This document shows positions 24,771 through 38,411 of a stretch of 64,000 nt of DNA, one piece after another. Location of the stretch: the NCBI GenBank assembly GCA_039881145.1, contig JAYKKI010000087.1, positions 6,272,001 through 6,336,000 of the forward strand. The letters are read 5' to 3'. Every line of letters starts with the position of its first letter. Within the stretch, counting starts at the first letter, position 1. A program made the translations under genes and the position numbers. The DNA comes from Druceiella hillmani (taxonomy: Eukaryota; Arthropoda; Insecta; Lepidoptera; Hepialidae). The notes under the pieces are model-generated. The model saw only the letters and a list, made by a program, of their open reading frames with translations. It did not search any database and had not been told where the DNA came from.

Positions 24771-26659
24771 TTTTAAATAAAAACAGAAAGATAACTTTCA
24801 ATTGTTTTTGGAAAATAGTGTAAATCCAGGGTAATTAGAAATTTAGAAACAGTGCTACGGGAAACATGCCTTCCTCACATGTTAAATCCTGGCATGTCGT
24901 CATCGTGGTGTGTTGCGTAAATTACAAGGGCATACGGCATTTGACGACTCGGCTTGTCGCGGGAACCCGGCTTCGATTTCAGGCTACTTACCGAGAGGGG
25001 CTAGACTGGCGCCCTGGTTGGCTCCAAGAGATTGTTTTCGTAGCAATGGCGCCCCATTGAGTGGCATGTCATTAAAAGTCCTTCAAAATGAAGCATTATA
25101 CTATTTCTCGCATAATACTTTTAATTTTTAAGTTCAGTTTGCAATTACTAAGTTTCAACATTACTTGCAATGTGTCCCTACATCTGATTTTGCATTCACG
25201 AATTTTAAAACTCTTCGAAAACTTACATAGATAAGTGCAAAAGATATACATCACTATATCCTCTGTATCACCGGAAGTAGTTTTCTAGTTGTTGACTCTT
25301 TATCGCAGTTTACCCGTGAAAATGCACTGGCGTCAGTAAAGGTACATTAACTTGTCGTATGTGACCATAACATGTCATCTAATATACTCTTACACATAGC
25401 TTCGGTTCTCTATTTCAACTCATGAGCGAGATACGGGGGTAAGAAATTAATGGTTAAAGCCAATTTATTGTGTAACTGTGGCCGATATTAAAATTAATAA
25501 TAAACAAAATTTAAGCTGTTTACTAACTCTACACTATATATTTGTTAGTAATTTTAAATACAATTCCTAAAGATTTAGTAAAAATTCTTAAGTATACATC
25601 AAAGAAAAAATCAGTTGAATCGTTTATAACCCGCTATTAAATTTAAAAATTATATAGTCAGTGAAACGAAGATAAAACAATTATTAATTTCTTTTAATTA
25701 GAGTACAATTTAATATTTATGTCTATAAAAATATAATATATCTTTGGAGAATACAATTCACTAACATGATATGGACGGAATTTATTTGATTTTATGGTTG
25801 TTGTATATAGGAGTATAGAGGTTATTGGAAAAAGTACACCTCAAAAATCAATAACTTATTTTTTGTCCTGGAAGAAGGAAAAAATAATCCAAAAATATTT
25901 GACACGGAATTAACAAAGAGCTAAATTTATTCATGCATACATGGCATACGTTATAGACGGTCAGGGGAATATAAAAACGAATAAATTTATTCTGCTAATA
26001 GTTTGCCTTTATAACTAAATATAATTAAAAGCTTTCAGCAATAGATATACGAAAATTTAGAATTAGAACTAAGCGCGTAACACGATAAATGAACTAATTA
26101 GAATTAATCTTCTACTACTTAACTTTTATATAATTATCTAAAACGCGGTTTATATTACAAATTAAATTGAAACGGCGCCACTAGGCTAAGAGTGTAGCTT
26201 TATAAATATTATTTGTTTATGTAAATTTTAGGATACAAATTATTTTTATATAGTATTCAACCATTAAAATTTTATTTATGATTCAATTGCACACACCTCG
26301 GGTATATGCTGTATTATAGACTAACGCGCCAGGATCGAATTTTAGCAGTGGAAGGAAGTATCATTCAAAATATTTTACACGTAATCAATCGCAATAGTTT
26401 TTTGGAAATAGTAGATCTTCCTCTAAAAATAATATAATTATTTGATGTTTTTACTATGACTATAGCAGAGAAAGGGTTATGAATTTCAAAAGCTATGTAT
26501 GTATGCAGTATAGTTATTCCCTTTGTTTCGAATTTCACAGGCTAGGTATTCGTGTTTTTCACTTATATTTTCCGTAGTAGGGTTTTTCTTTTTCTTGTTA
26601 AATATTTATTATGATATAAATTTGCCTTTCAAAATTTACGCAAGCCTCCGTCCATTGTT
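24771..26659. other. AT-rich stretch with one GC-richer patch at 24860-25070
   Basis: The patch includes TCGCGGGAACCCGGCTTCGA and CTGGCGCCCTGG. The GCTTCGATTTC part weakly resembles a tRNA B box, but I cannot fold a tRNA or SINE head around it. Two overlapping frames (24866-25060, 24910-25131) cross it and neither is recognised. Confidence 0.4.
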
Positions 26660-26674
26660 ATGTACATATATACG

Positions 26675-26707
<33 letters not shown>

Positions 26708-26708
26708 A
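26660..26708. repeat. (TA)n(TG)n microsatellite
   Basis: TA dinucleotides end in a short TGTGTGTG run. It produces the Tyr/Ile run in the overlapping 89-codon frame, which I do not regard as a gene. Confidence 0.93.
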
Positions 26709-27990
26709 GCATGCTATAAGTTGCAATTCTTGACCGATTTTGGTGACATTTTTTTTTCTTTTAATTGTTTAATTATCAGAATGGAAACCTGATCACTTTC
26801 GCTATAAATCTTGAAAAGTTTAATTTTTATAATTAATTTTTGTACTGAAATTCTATTATCCAAGTTTTATAACTGTTTTCGACCTCTGTTTTTAATTCTT
26901 CCGTCATTGTGCGAATGTTCTTGCTGCTTTTCTTTGCTTTCTGGGTATTTAACTTTTATTTTTAATATTTTCTTCCAATTAAAAGAGCGAGTTTTGTGCT
27001 TTTGATCTGACGAACGATAAGTATCATATTCCATGTTAATTGTGAGGGAAAGAAAAAGCTGATTATATGGTATCCCGTCAAAAAAGAATAATTCCCAGAA
27101 GACGTCTTACGCAAATACGACATTTTGCGGTAAATGTTTGTTTTATTTTTAAAGAATACTAAATTGCACTAGATTACGTAAGAGTAGGAAACAATATGCC
27201 TAAAAATTGTATTCAATGCGGATTTCGAAGTTAAAATCAGTAGCATAATCATTATTTTCGTTCAAAACAAAATATGACAGGAGACAAGAAGGGAATCTTT
27301 TTATTTATCTTAGAGATGAACTTTGCCTTATAAACTTATTGTTACTTGGAAAGAAAAGCTTCCGAAAACTTTTCTAAATTTGCCTAAGTTAGGTGAGGGT
27401 ATTTCATAACAATTATTATCATTCAATGTATAGTAATATATAAGTCCCTTAGGTTATTGCCAGATACTTCAATTTTACTTTTATTAGTCCTGTAACTCGA
27501 CAAGATTAACATATTTTTCGCTAGTAATTTACACTTCAAGAAGTTAAACTCTTTTCTTTTTTTTATATTTCACACTAAATATGAAGTTCATTTACCGTGT
27601 ATTTTGAAAAGTTTATTTCAGATTTTTATAACATATTATGGAAAAGTTAGATGCGTAACACAAGCTGTGATATTAATACATTTTTCTTCCTGACTTTTGT
27701 TTAATTTTGCGTATTGAATATGCAAAATTATGTAAAAGTTAAGAATATTTTCGAAATTAATTAAAAGTTATAAGCGCTTTCCAATGATGTGACCAATTAT
27801 TCAATAATAAAATATGTAATTAAATTTATAATGAAAGTAATTTTTCATCACAGAAGTTTACTTCAAAGGTTAATTGTGTATTTAGTAATTAATATATTGT
27901 AATTTGCGTATTCATATTTAACACGTCACTTTTGTAGGAAATATTTTCTTGCCCGTACATTTAACTTTTCAAGGTGTTAATGAAATTTTA
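26709..27990. other. AT-rich noncoding stretch
   Basis: No coding, transposon or tandem-repeat signal beyond poly-A/T runs was seen. Confidence 0.55.
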
Positions 27991-27998
27991 TAAACAAC

Positions 27999-28304
27999 TA
28001 AATGAAACTACGTAATGTACCATTATTTCTACTTCATTAAATTCGCTACCACGACTTAGGTGTCGTTGCATGACAACACCTTCAGGTAGGCAATTTGTAA
28101 GGATTGTGGAAAAAATCTTTACAAATTGCACACCTGAAGGTGTCGTCATGCAATGAAACCTAGGTCGTGGTAAAAAATTTAAATAAGGTAGAAATAATTC
28201 TACGTAACATAGTTTTATTTAGGTGTAAATAAAAATTAAGTGATAATGAATTCCTACAAAATTAATGCCAAATATATTCAATAAACAATTTTAGTTAACC
28301 ACTT
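27999..28304 (-). mobile_element. Long-hairpin repeat element, copy 2
   Basis: Arms 27999-28107 and 28112-28220 pair around a 4-nt centre at 28108-28111, with more mismatches than copy 1. Shared arm text includes AATGAAACTACGTAATGTA, CACGACTTAGGTGTCGTTGC and TTCAGGT. Beyond the right arm, 28222-28304 read in reverse complement gives TTGAATATATTTGGCATTAA and TTTTGTAGGAATTCATTAT. This is the same flank that precedes copy 1, so the copies are in opposite orientation. The inner 25 bp of each arm (GCAATTTGTAA and its complement) is not shared with copy 1, whose core is GGTGGGAT and ATCCCACC. Confidence 0.85.
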
Positions 28305-29579
28305 TCCTTTTTCTCATTATTTTTAAATAGAAACCGACAAAACATCGCAAAATTATGAAATAAAATATAAGGTATATTACTAAAAGACCTAGTTTTGCAT
28401 ATATACTTTAAATTTATGTACTTTGTGTCAAAATGAAAAACGAAAACTTTATAAAATGACTCACATTTTTCTTACATTTTTCTCAAAAACAGCGTGGTAT
28501 AGAGATTTGAAATTGGGCGTAGTAATAAAACGTATTAATTAACCTACACGTATCTTAGTAGGTAAAATTCAAAAATATTTATATGCAGATTTCAGGGTTG
28601 GTAAATTAAGTACTAGATATAATATTCAAAATCGATTTGTAGTGTGGGGTATTGCATAGAAGATCGAAAGATAAATCGACTTATTTCTTTTAATTTTGTT
28701 TATAATTGAAATTAAAAGAACTAGGTTATACGTATTCGGAAACTGTTTTCTTTTTCGGAATTTTACATAGGGTAGTGTAATTGAAAATGTCTACAAAAAC
28801 CAGAGCTGTAATTGAAAATGTCTACAAAAATATATATATAAAATTTTCTCACACTACTAACCTCCAAATTATGAAAAATTGATTTCTTACAAGTTTATTT
28901 GAAGGTTACAGAAAAATTACCGCGATTATTTGAAATTCCTTTAGAGTTTTTATATACTCGCAAAACTTTTGTGGTTGAAAGAGATATTCTGGGCAATATA
29001 TTTACATTATGAATACTAATTTTATTATTTTTAAACAACAAAACGATTTAGTAAAGTTATTTTACGCCTTTAAATGTTAACAAAGTTATACGAATTAACA
29101 CGCTTAGGTATATCACATATTTATAAAATTAAATAAATAATATTAAAACAGTAATGAAATTTCCATAATGAAAACCAAGTACGAAGCGACAAGAAATTGT
29201 TTCGGCAACTGCGAGTCCACCCACCGGTTTGTAGTCGTCGTTTAACAGCGTGCATTTTTAGTATTTAAAGTGACAAAAAAATTCTGGAATAGTTTAAAAT
29301 AGATGTTATTTAAATTAAGTTTCCATTGTAAACAGAGAAAATAATTATTACTAGATCACGTTTTACCTCTAATTGTTTCATAGTTTAACCGATTATGAGA
29401 GAATACAATGATATTGGCATTATGAGAACTCATGATAATGTTATTTATATAAGGGAATAACGAGTGAATGAGTACGTTTTCTAGGTAGAAGTAAGAAAAT
29501 AATAATTAAATGATATTCAAAATGTTCAGTATAAGTAAATAACAAGGCAGGTTTTATGAATGTTTCTATATAAACACGA

Positions 29580-29584
<5 letters not shown>
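28305..29584. other. AT-rich noncoding stretch
   Basis: A 24-bp direct repeat (TGTAATTGAAAATGTCTACA plus AAAA) occurs at 28776-28800 and 28807-28831. No genes or elements were recognised. Confidence 0.55.

Positions 29585-29667
<83 letters not shown>
29585..29667. repeat. (TA)n microsatellite
   Basis: About 83 bp of TA, with single C interruptions giving TATATACATATA. It creates the Tyr/Ile-rich minus-strand frame across it. Confidence 0.95.
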
Positions 29668-29668
<1 letters not shown>

Positions 29669-32600
29669 ATTCACCATTCAACATTAAATGAAAACCTAAA
29701 AACCCGGTCAGTACTAGTTTTTATAAATACTTTAAAATAGTGACATATATGTAATTACGTCAAGAAAAATTATTTTTCCAAATAAATTGTATAGTATTTT
29801 GATGTGAGCAAAACGTGCACAACAATTGCAATGCTTATGTTGCTGACCTTAGCAAAACGACAGCTATAGGTCTAATTTTCATTCCACAGAATAGACATCT
29901 ACAGGACAGACATTACGCATCTCATGTAAAAAAGAGCGCACTTTTTCATACTAACCGTGACGCTGTCAAAGTGACTCTCCTTTCTCCTCGGCTCCCCCTT
30001 TCTGACCAAAGTGCCTTGTGTAATTATTATTAATGGACCTAGATGGCGTTTTCAAAGAAGAAAATAATTTGCATTTTAATAAATTTGTTTATTAAAACCA
30101 TTATAACAAAAATATTCGAATTAAAACACGAATGTTAAAATAGCACTATTATACAATCAGTCTTATTAAAATACAATTCAAGAAAATTTCAATGAATTTG
30201 AAAATGCAGTTGTAAACAGCATCAGGTTTCTGCAAGTAGCTCTCTGGCATCAATATGTAATAATTGCATATATTAATATGGACAACACGTACATCTGAAT
30301 AAAATACACAACTACGGATAGAATTTTAGAAATATTTTGTAACATATTAATGTACGAAACATATTTTCAAACTTTTTTTGTGTCAAAGACGCATTATTAT
30401 TATTAATTCCGATTCTAATTTCGTAGAAGGGGCCGGTAAAATGAAAATGGTCAATTTGTTCATAATCATCTTATAAAACTTATATTATATTGAAAAAATA
30501 ACAAATCACTTTAATACCTGCTTTAGTCGTGCATTCACATCAATATAAATATCCAAAAATGTTTCATCAGTCTTTAAACTATACCTGAAAGGAGAGGCCC
30601 GACATTACCCCACCCTGGCTATGACAATGCGTATAAAATAAAAACTAAATCTAAGTTAGTAATTAACTGATTATTCGATAGTTTCAAGTATGGGTTCGGG
30701 ACATATTTTATTGTACTGTAAATTTCATCACACAAGGACGATATCTTTGTAAGCTTACTAAAAATTACGTCCAAATTGAAATGGAACTTAAACGAAATAA
30801 AATTTTTTCGGTATTCTTCTATTTTAACAACCCTACGGACAATTTTAGTTTACTTGTGACTAAATAACCGAACTTTTGTATTTGATATTTGGTGTAGAGT
30901 TGAGAAACCATTTTGTCTATCAATAATTCCTAACACTAATAATTTTATTAACAATTTTAAGGTATCCATATATGAGGCCTCTCTTTCATTTCTATGGCTC
31001 TGAGACTAGTTGAATGCGGTTCTTCATTCATAAACAGAGTTTCAAGAATTTGGAGAAATACAAAATGCATTTCAGACAACAGATATTGACATCTAAAAGG
31101 AGTGTTTTTAAAAAGAAATAAACTTAAGGTATAAAATTTACCATAACATTTAAAATGCGGTCATAGAATATTATATAATATGGTCAGAGACGTGTCTAAA
31201 TATTAACCATTATATGGATAATGGTCACATAACAATGTTTGGTTCGATTTATCGATAAAAACAACAGTCCAAGCGTTTTTATTTTAGTGCAATTACATTC
31301 ACAAAAAGTGAACATAATTTGATTTCAATCGTCAATTAATAACGTTTGTAAATATTTATTAAAAAATAGTATTTTTTTCCAAGTTATAATTATTAATTGA
31401 TATAAAATGAACTCAAAAGTTTTTAATGGTCAGTATTTTATTCTAAGTTCTTTAAATAGAAGAAAGGAATGAAATGTAATCATAATTTTGTTCCGAGTCG
31501 GATCAATTTTAGTCCGCCTCCGAGTGGTCAATGTGAATTCATGAAGTTATAGTAAATTATACAAATTTGTAGACGATTTGTAAAAACTTTAGATGAACTA
31601 ACAATTGTAAAACTATTTAATCTCCTTTCGAGGCCGAAAAATTGAAATGGTTTATGAAAAAAATCGTAAGTTTTGCGTTGCGCGTGTCCCAGTCCGTTTG
31701 TTAAAAATATATCGAAGAGAACAACGTTTTGCGTTAATTCAATAGTATCGAGTCAGGTTTGCTTATTCATGTAACAAATTTTATTAAACAAATTTACCTC
31801 TCTTATATTTTTCGATTGCCTTTAATAATAAGGAAAAATGATAATACCGTTCAAAAAGTTACTGATAACACTAGCGGTTTATTGGTTTCAAGATTAACCC
31901 CAATTAGATATTGGTTAAGAATCAACGAATTAATAAATGATAATTTTCAATCCAAAGAAAAATATTTCACATATTTAGCAAAATAACTTTTAGTTTTAAA
32001 ATTCTAAATACATATTTAAATTTTCGCCTAATGTACACAGTTCAGATATGATCTTACAAGTGGTTAAGAAGAATTTGGATAACAATTTAAGAGTTCATTG
32101 AAACATAAAATTTAAAAATATTATATCCGACAAATTTTTGAACAAAAATTTTCTCCTTCAGTTAGCAAATTCATAAATAACTGTCCGTAAATACAGTTAT
32201 TTAAGCATTTGTTTATTATGAAAATAGAAGGAGATTTTTATCTTTAATTATATTTTAAAATTACATATATCACAAATATTGCCTTTTCTTTTATTTGCTT
32301 TAAAAAAATCTTTCTTACCATCAATACTCTTACCTAGGTACGTAATATGATACAAATTTATTTTATTATCGGGATCTTACAAAAATTTCTAGATAAATTA
32401 TTAAATCATTTAAAAGAAATTTAAGGAGAAAAATATATTTGTTAGCTAAAAAATTAATTCATTAAATACGAATAAGCCCGAAACCTCTCTAATATAAAAA
32501 TTCCATACAAATAAAAGCGCAAGTAAACATCTAGGAATACGTAATGTTGGTATTAAACTGTTCACAAATATTAAATAATTTTCAACACACATAATATTCA

Positions 32601-35299
32601 GAGGCATTAAAATGTGAATTCCTTTAAATTGTGAGAAAAATAATTACTACTGTTTACTGATAAATTAGTTAAGCTGCCAGTTGCACTGTTCGTTTTCATA
32701 AATGTCGCTGCAACAGTTTTGGAATGTTTGTCTCTAGAACTCTTTCACATAAAGTTCTAAAAAGTGGTTTAAGATCTCTTTTTTAGTAAAATATACCAAT
32801 AAAATACCTCATAGCGGAAATAAATAAAACACCGACCTTCTCTTTACGCTCTCTCAATTTATTATTTAAATATTATTAAGGATTAACTATTTGAATATAT
32901 GCGTGTCAATATGATTTATTGTTATGAACATTTCATGTTTCCACGACAAACAATTAAAAAAACCGGTTGTGACAGACGAGACAGACGGTATGTGAACGAT
33001 CGAAACAGTTTTTTCTCCGTTTGAATACGCATGCGAAACGACATTAATGAGCAAATCTCCGAATGTCGAAACCATATGTACAACTAGATATATATATGAC
33101 AGACGAAAATGTACAACATTTTTACAACTATGACAAGGATATTGCAAGTATGCAATTTTTAAAGGAAGAAGTAAGATGAAAGCACTCGTTTTTTTTTAAT
33201 TTGAGTCTTTATTGCTGAGATATAATTTATTATTAAATACCGAATAAAAATTTTACACACTCAATTATCAAAAACATGTTAATCGCTTTATCTTTCCGCA
33301 TAATAACACTCGTATCGCTCGCTCAAAACTGAGTAATGTTATATTTCTTGCAAAGAAATTAACAATAAATAACCGTCCAATTAAAGTTTACAGGACGCAT
33401 GCCATAGCATGATCAATTTTTAGTTAGCAGATTACCATACACATTTCCTTTCTTTGTCAATTTTACTTTTAATTTACTGGAATAAAATTGCTTGGGTATC
33501 CTACCCAATGAAATGTGTCTTTTATGTTAATGCCCTGTATAAGTTATCCTATTATTGCTGCAATGTTAATACGCTGTATCTATACTCTCAGGTAGTTTTG
33601 TGATGACGCAATCCTTCGAGTTGAATATTGTTGATACAAGTATGTAAAGAGATCTGTGCAGGATGTTTACAGATATTTCGACGTTCTCTAAAATCGCCGT
33701 CGAAGCAGGAACGATTTTCACTTTACTGCGTATGACAGAAAAAATACCGTTATATTATTCTAACATTGTAACGATTGTACGTACTATAACAGTAACTTAG
33801 GAAATGGAGATGGCATTTGCATCAAGATGGAGAAAAGTTAAGTATCAGACGAGAGATCGCAAAAATATATTTATCATTTATTGACATAATAACGTAAGTC
33901 CATAACATCATTAAGTAATAAGCCAACTAGTATCATGTTCATGCAAACAGTTTCTTTGAAATTAAATATTACGTATGAACAGTCTATATATCATTTTACA
34001 TTTTATGTACTTTTTTCTTTTCAGATTAAACAGACGTTTGCCTGTCACTGTATATTCATGAAATAGCTTAATTTTTTACTGGTGACAAATAACAATATAA
34101 TGGATAAGATGAAAAATAATTTTTTTTAATGAACATTTTTATAAACGGTGATACTGTTCAATTAATTTTCTTGTTGGATTTTTTGAACCTAGAAGGTAGT
34201 TTTGTAACGATGTGGTGCATATTTTAATTGGACAGCTTTGAAGAAACAGATAATGCAAACTTTGGCCTGAATGTCGTAGTATACGTGATATTATTATCAG
34301 TAAAGGGGTGCGTTCATTTTAAATATACGACATTACTACATTACCGTTTAGATTTATATCCATCTTAACTCTATGAAAAGGCTTAGAAATTAGATGACAC
34401 AAAAATGTCAAGTAGCTGAGTTAACTTTAAACAGGGATTTAATAATTAAAGATAGTAAATAGTGTGGAGCCTAACACATATTTTAAATGTCGATAAACTT
34501 CTTCCTTTCACTGCAGTTACATTTTATTAAGTTCCATCTCCTGTTAATTACACTATTCACTTTATATCTACATGAAATAATATATTTAAGTGAGATTGTT
34601 AACAAAATATAATTGTGACATATAGATATTCATAACAAGAATAATTTATAAAAATCATGGATAACTAATAAAATATATCGGTACAATTCGGTATAAGTAA
34701 TAGCTAATAATCATTACTTAACGTCAATTAATTTTATTACACAAATATTTTTTTTAATAGTACTGACTACATTTTCATTACAATATTAATCAATTTACTT
34801 TAATACTTAGACAGCTGTTCGTAGAATAATCTCAGTTAAACTCTTCAACAAAATCATTCATTCCTCTCAATTAATCTTTAACTCTAACTCTACATCTTCA
34901 TAATTAGTTAAAGCTCATAAAAATATCAATTGGTTAGAGTTAAGCGTAATTTTTAAAAATTTCCTTCTAAGTTCAGCTTTTATGTATATTCCTAAATTCT
35001 CCACAATATATAATAAAGTTTTTCGTTGATTCTCTATTGTTTATGACGTTTATCTTTAGTCGTATTGTGTTACTGGTATTGTGTTAAAAATATAAAAATT
35101 GTAGTTTTTGGAACATCGTTTTGGTACTAAATCGTGCATACAGTTGTTATGAAAACAACAATTAAAAAATAATATTATTATGGTATTTTTTATTTCATGT
35201 TTAAAATAATGTTAAAAATTATACCGTAAAATATTTACCATAGTTATATACTAATATTTTATATGTCACCTACAATACTTTTATATCTATTCCACTTGA
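29668..35299. other. Long AT-rich stretch without recognisable elements
   Basis: Frames at 29815-30033 (+), 31759-31986 (+), 32887-33147 (-) and a 45-codon plus-strand frame at 33663-33800 are open but match nothing I know. Sequence near 32560-32590 faintly resembles the minus-strand 'ctgttcacaaatattaa' part of the repeat seen at 14.6 kb. Confidence 0.45.
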
Positions 35300-35539
35300 G
35301 TTTTCATCGCGCATCTCAACGCTTCAGCCCAAGCGGTGGAAACGTCACCTAGCGCAGCACGAAGAGATCTGCATCCTTCCACGGTGAAACGGGCAGACTG
35401 CACCGCGCATTGCAACGCCTCGGTTCAAGCGGAGGAGCCGTCACCTAGTACGTGGCATGGAGAGCTCTGCATCCTAAGGCGGTCTGCGGCGAACTGTGAA
35501 GAAGAGGTGGTCGTTTACGTTAAACATGATAAACGTTAA
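35300..35539 (+). other. GC-rich open frame containing an in-frame 96-bp duplication
   Basis: From after TGA at 35297 to TAA at 35537, one plus-strand frame is open for 79 codons. It contains two consecutive 32-codon units, 35309-35404 and 35405-35500. Unit 1 begins AHLNASAQAVETSPSAARRD. Unit 2 begins AHCNASVQAEEPSPSTWHGE. The base composition is far richer in G and C than the flanks. A duplication that keeps frame and leaves both units open suits a coding exon of a repeat protein, but there is no clear splice donor and no family match. A noncoding GC-rich tandem repeat is the alternative. Confidence 0.35.
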
Positions 35540-38242
35540 CACCTGTTAACGTTGACGAAAGTGACAAAAACTGTCAATATTAACTATCAACGTGTTTAGG
35601 CACTGCAACGTAGATAATATAACACTACATTGAAAACGGCGGCGCATTGTTTACAAATTTCCAATTGTTAGGACTTCGGCATTCGTCAAATGTTTACATT
35701 AACATAATAAATATACCCTGCTAATTGTACGGGGCTTGATTTATTTAACATATTAATATTTAAAATAACACTACATATGCCGATACCCGCCAAAATTAAA
35801 TCATATATATATGATTTAAATATTTTGAGAAATATTAGTTGTGTAATGCTTATGTAATATATTATTAGTTCTTCAAGAAATTTTGTTATCTGATGAAAAA
35901 AGTAATTCCAAACGATACTTTATTTTTGCCTTTCTAACATTTTGAACAAATTTATAAAATTTCCTGGCAAAAAAAGAACCTTAAATACCGAAACTACGCA
36001 AAAATAGACACATGAAGACAAAAAATACCCATTAAATAAATTCTGGTTACAAACACTACATCCCTGTGACCGACAGACAGACGGATGGCGGAGGCCCAGT
36101 AATGGGATACCGTTTGCACCCTTTTGGGTACAAAACTCTAAAAATGGATTCCTACAATATTGAACAAGGATATTATTAGTAGTTTCCCTTTTGTCTACAA
36201 GCCCATTACTAAATTCAAGCTGTCCTTTGTCTTATAAATTTAGTTAGAAACGAAGTTAGTCAATACGACTGAAATGACAAATTTCTGCTTGATAATAGAA
36301 AATATATAATATATTCACCTAAAACTAGGTACGTAATTAAATTTTTGCTATTTTGAAACTAGCTTTGGTATCTTAACTTACACACGTGAATAAAAATATC
36401 ACAACCCGTCGTGAAAACGTGCCTTAACATTGCAACTGTTTTATTTTTGATCGTAGTTCGATATTAGATAGATATTTTACTACCGAGATATTAATAATGC
36501 CACTATTAACAAATTTGTATCCAACATAGGTTATTGTTCAATTGACATGCTAAGTTACGCTTTATGGCTCCTTGAGTACAAAAAAAGACCTTCATAATTC
36601 CACACATTTTTCGATACCTTGCCTTGTTCTCGACATACTCTCAAGCAAGGGTTAAGAGTCATGCAGTGCACGCACACCGACTGTCGCGCGGCATCACCAA
36701 AACGACGCAATTAACGCCTTTTTCGGCCATGGTTATATACTGGTATAAATTTGTAGAAATAAAAGTTCATTTTAACTGCAATTAATATTTTTAATTTTTT
36801 TTTATTTGAATACATGTTTATGATAATAAAAAGTTTAAACATAATTGCGACCATAATTGTAAAAAAAAATATTTTATTTTTAAAAGTGATTTTTTTTTCA
36901 GTAATAAAAACCCGAGTGGAAAAATACAAAAAAAATCTGGCCAATTAACCAAGTGTCTTTATATTGAATTAATTAAATAGCCTACTTGAGTTATGAAAAA
37001 AAAATTCTTTATTTCAGCATCGGGCTCATAAATAATTAAATTAATATACAATGTTGAAGTAAGACAGCAAGACATGATTTTTTATTGATCGGAAACAAAA
37101 ATTAACAAAATAATAATTACTGTGGCAACGTAAGTGCAGGTTGGCCCACACTAATATTGCAGTTGTAGCTAATAAATGAACCTTTTTATATTAATCAGTA
37201 TACAGCGCCCTTAATATACGCTATATACTTACTCAACATTATCCATAAGAAAAATTACACCAAACGTATAAACAAATAATGAATTTACCGATATAAATAA
37301 AAACATAATAATAACGCCTCTCCTTTATAACACCGATCTGACACGTGTCCCGCTTTCACGCTTCCTGAATAACAATGTGTACATTAATTTCTTCTCTATT
37401 CCAACCACGATCCGGTAATTATTCATAACGATATTACGGTTATCGTCTCAGTTTGTTATGGCTTATTTGTCGTCTCAATTTTCGAATTGATATCTCTAAA
37501 AACTGATTTTTGACTATCGTGTCTTTAGTGATACACAATGTGAAGCAAATTATTTTAAGGACTTGCGAATTCATTAATTTGGAGGAATATTTTGTATTTC
37601 TGAATCTCTTAAAAATCCTAAAAATAAACCTCTAAAACATCTAAACATTATACGTAAAATATATTTTGGCGATATTAGTACTTAGGACCTCCTAGTTGAT
37701 GATCACATTGAGACTCGAATTTCGAAGTATATTCGTAATTAGACATTGTTTGTAAGAAAATAAATAAAAAAATATTGTCAGTACAATTAACAAATACAAT
37801 GGAGATTTTGAAAAAGAGTACAAAAATATATTAAACAATTATTTTCGACATTACTTCGTTCTGTTGCTAAGCCAATCTACGTAAGAACAGACATCGGACG
37901 TATTGATATCTTATTTAAGATTGCGTAATAGTGATTTAGTTCGGGCCAGTTAACAAACAATTCAAATTTAAATAATCGATTTTGTGCTGGACAAGATACG
38001 ATACTCAAAACCGAGCACTAGAACTCTTGCTAAATTTGAAGATTCGACGTTCACCATATACCTGTCGCCGTTGACTATGAAATCTGGAAAGAGCTCACTA
38101 GGTCGATTACAAATGAATACTACTCGTCAATTTGAGATCAATTTTTTATTAATTGAAATACTGCTTACGAAGTTAACTATTGCTTAAAATATTTATTGCT
38201 CCAACTTGAATTGTGGGGTACTGTCTCGAATCATCTGAACTC
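35540..38242. other. AT-rich stretch with one repeat copy
   Basis: Apart from the minus-strand repeat at 36055-36160, no element is recognised. A GC-richer short patch at 36665-36730 (GCACACCGACTGTCGCGCGG) and a 67-codon frame at 37984-38187 cannot be assigned. Confidence 0.45.
36055..36160 (-). repeat. Minus-strand 'ggttccgta' repeat fragment
   Basis: On the plus strand it reads GTGACCGACAGACAGACGGA, then AGGCCCAGTAATGGGATACC and CCTTTTGGGTACAAAACTCT. In reverse this is the familiar lepidopteran phrase order 'agggttccgtacccaaagggt...gggaccctattactaag...gtctgtctgtcggtcac'. It is a short fragment with no coding frame. Confidence 0.68.
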
Positions 38243-38411
38243 TCACACTGAACCATCGAACTGAACTCTCGAATTGAACTATCGAACTGAACGGCCGAAC
38301 TAAACTGTCGAACTAAACTGCTGAACTCAACTGTCAAACTGAATTATTTAAATGAAATATCGAGGTGATCCATCGAACTGAGCGCTCAAAATGAACCGTT
38401 GAACTTAGTTT
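38243..38411. repeat. 13-bp minisatellite, 13 copies
   Basis: Consecutive 13-mers follow TCGAACTGAACTN with no gaps for 169 bp: TCACACTGAACCA at 38243, TCGAACTGAACTC at 38256, TCGAATTGAACTA at 38269, on to TTGAACTTAGTTT at 38399. The unit length is not a multiple of three. Variants are concentrated at the array's 3' side. No transposon boundary is visible. Confidence 0.95.

Noticed and set aside
24866..25060. GC-richer patch with a B-box-like GCTTCGATTTC and a CTGGCGCCC resembling a retroelement primer site
   Set aside because: No tRNA fold, A box, LTR or adjacent polymerase could be found, so a SINE or LTR call is unsupported.
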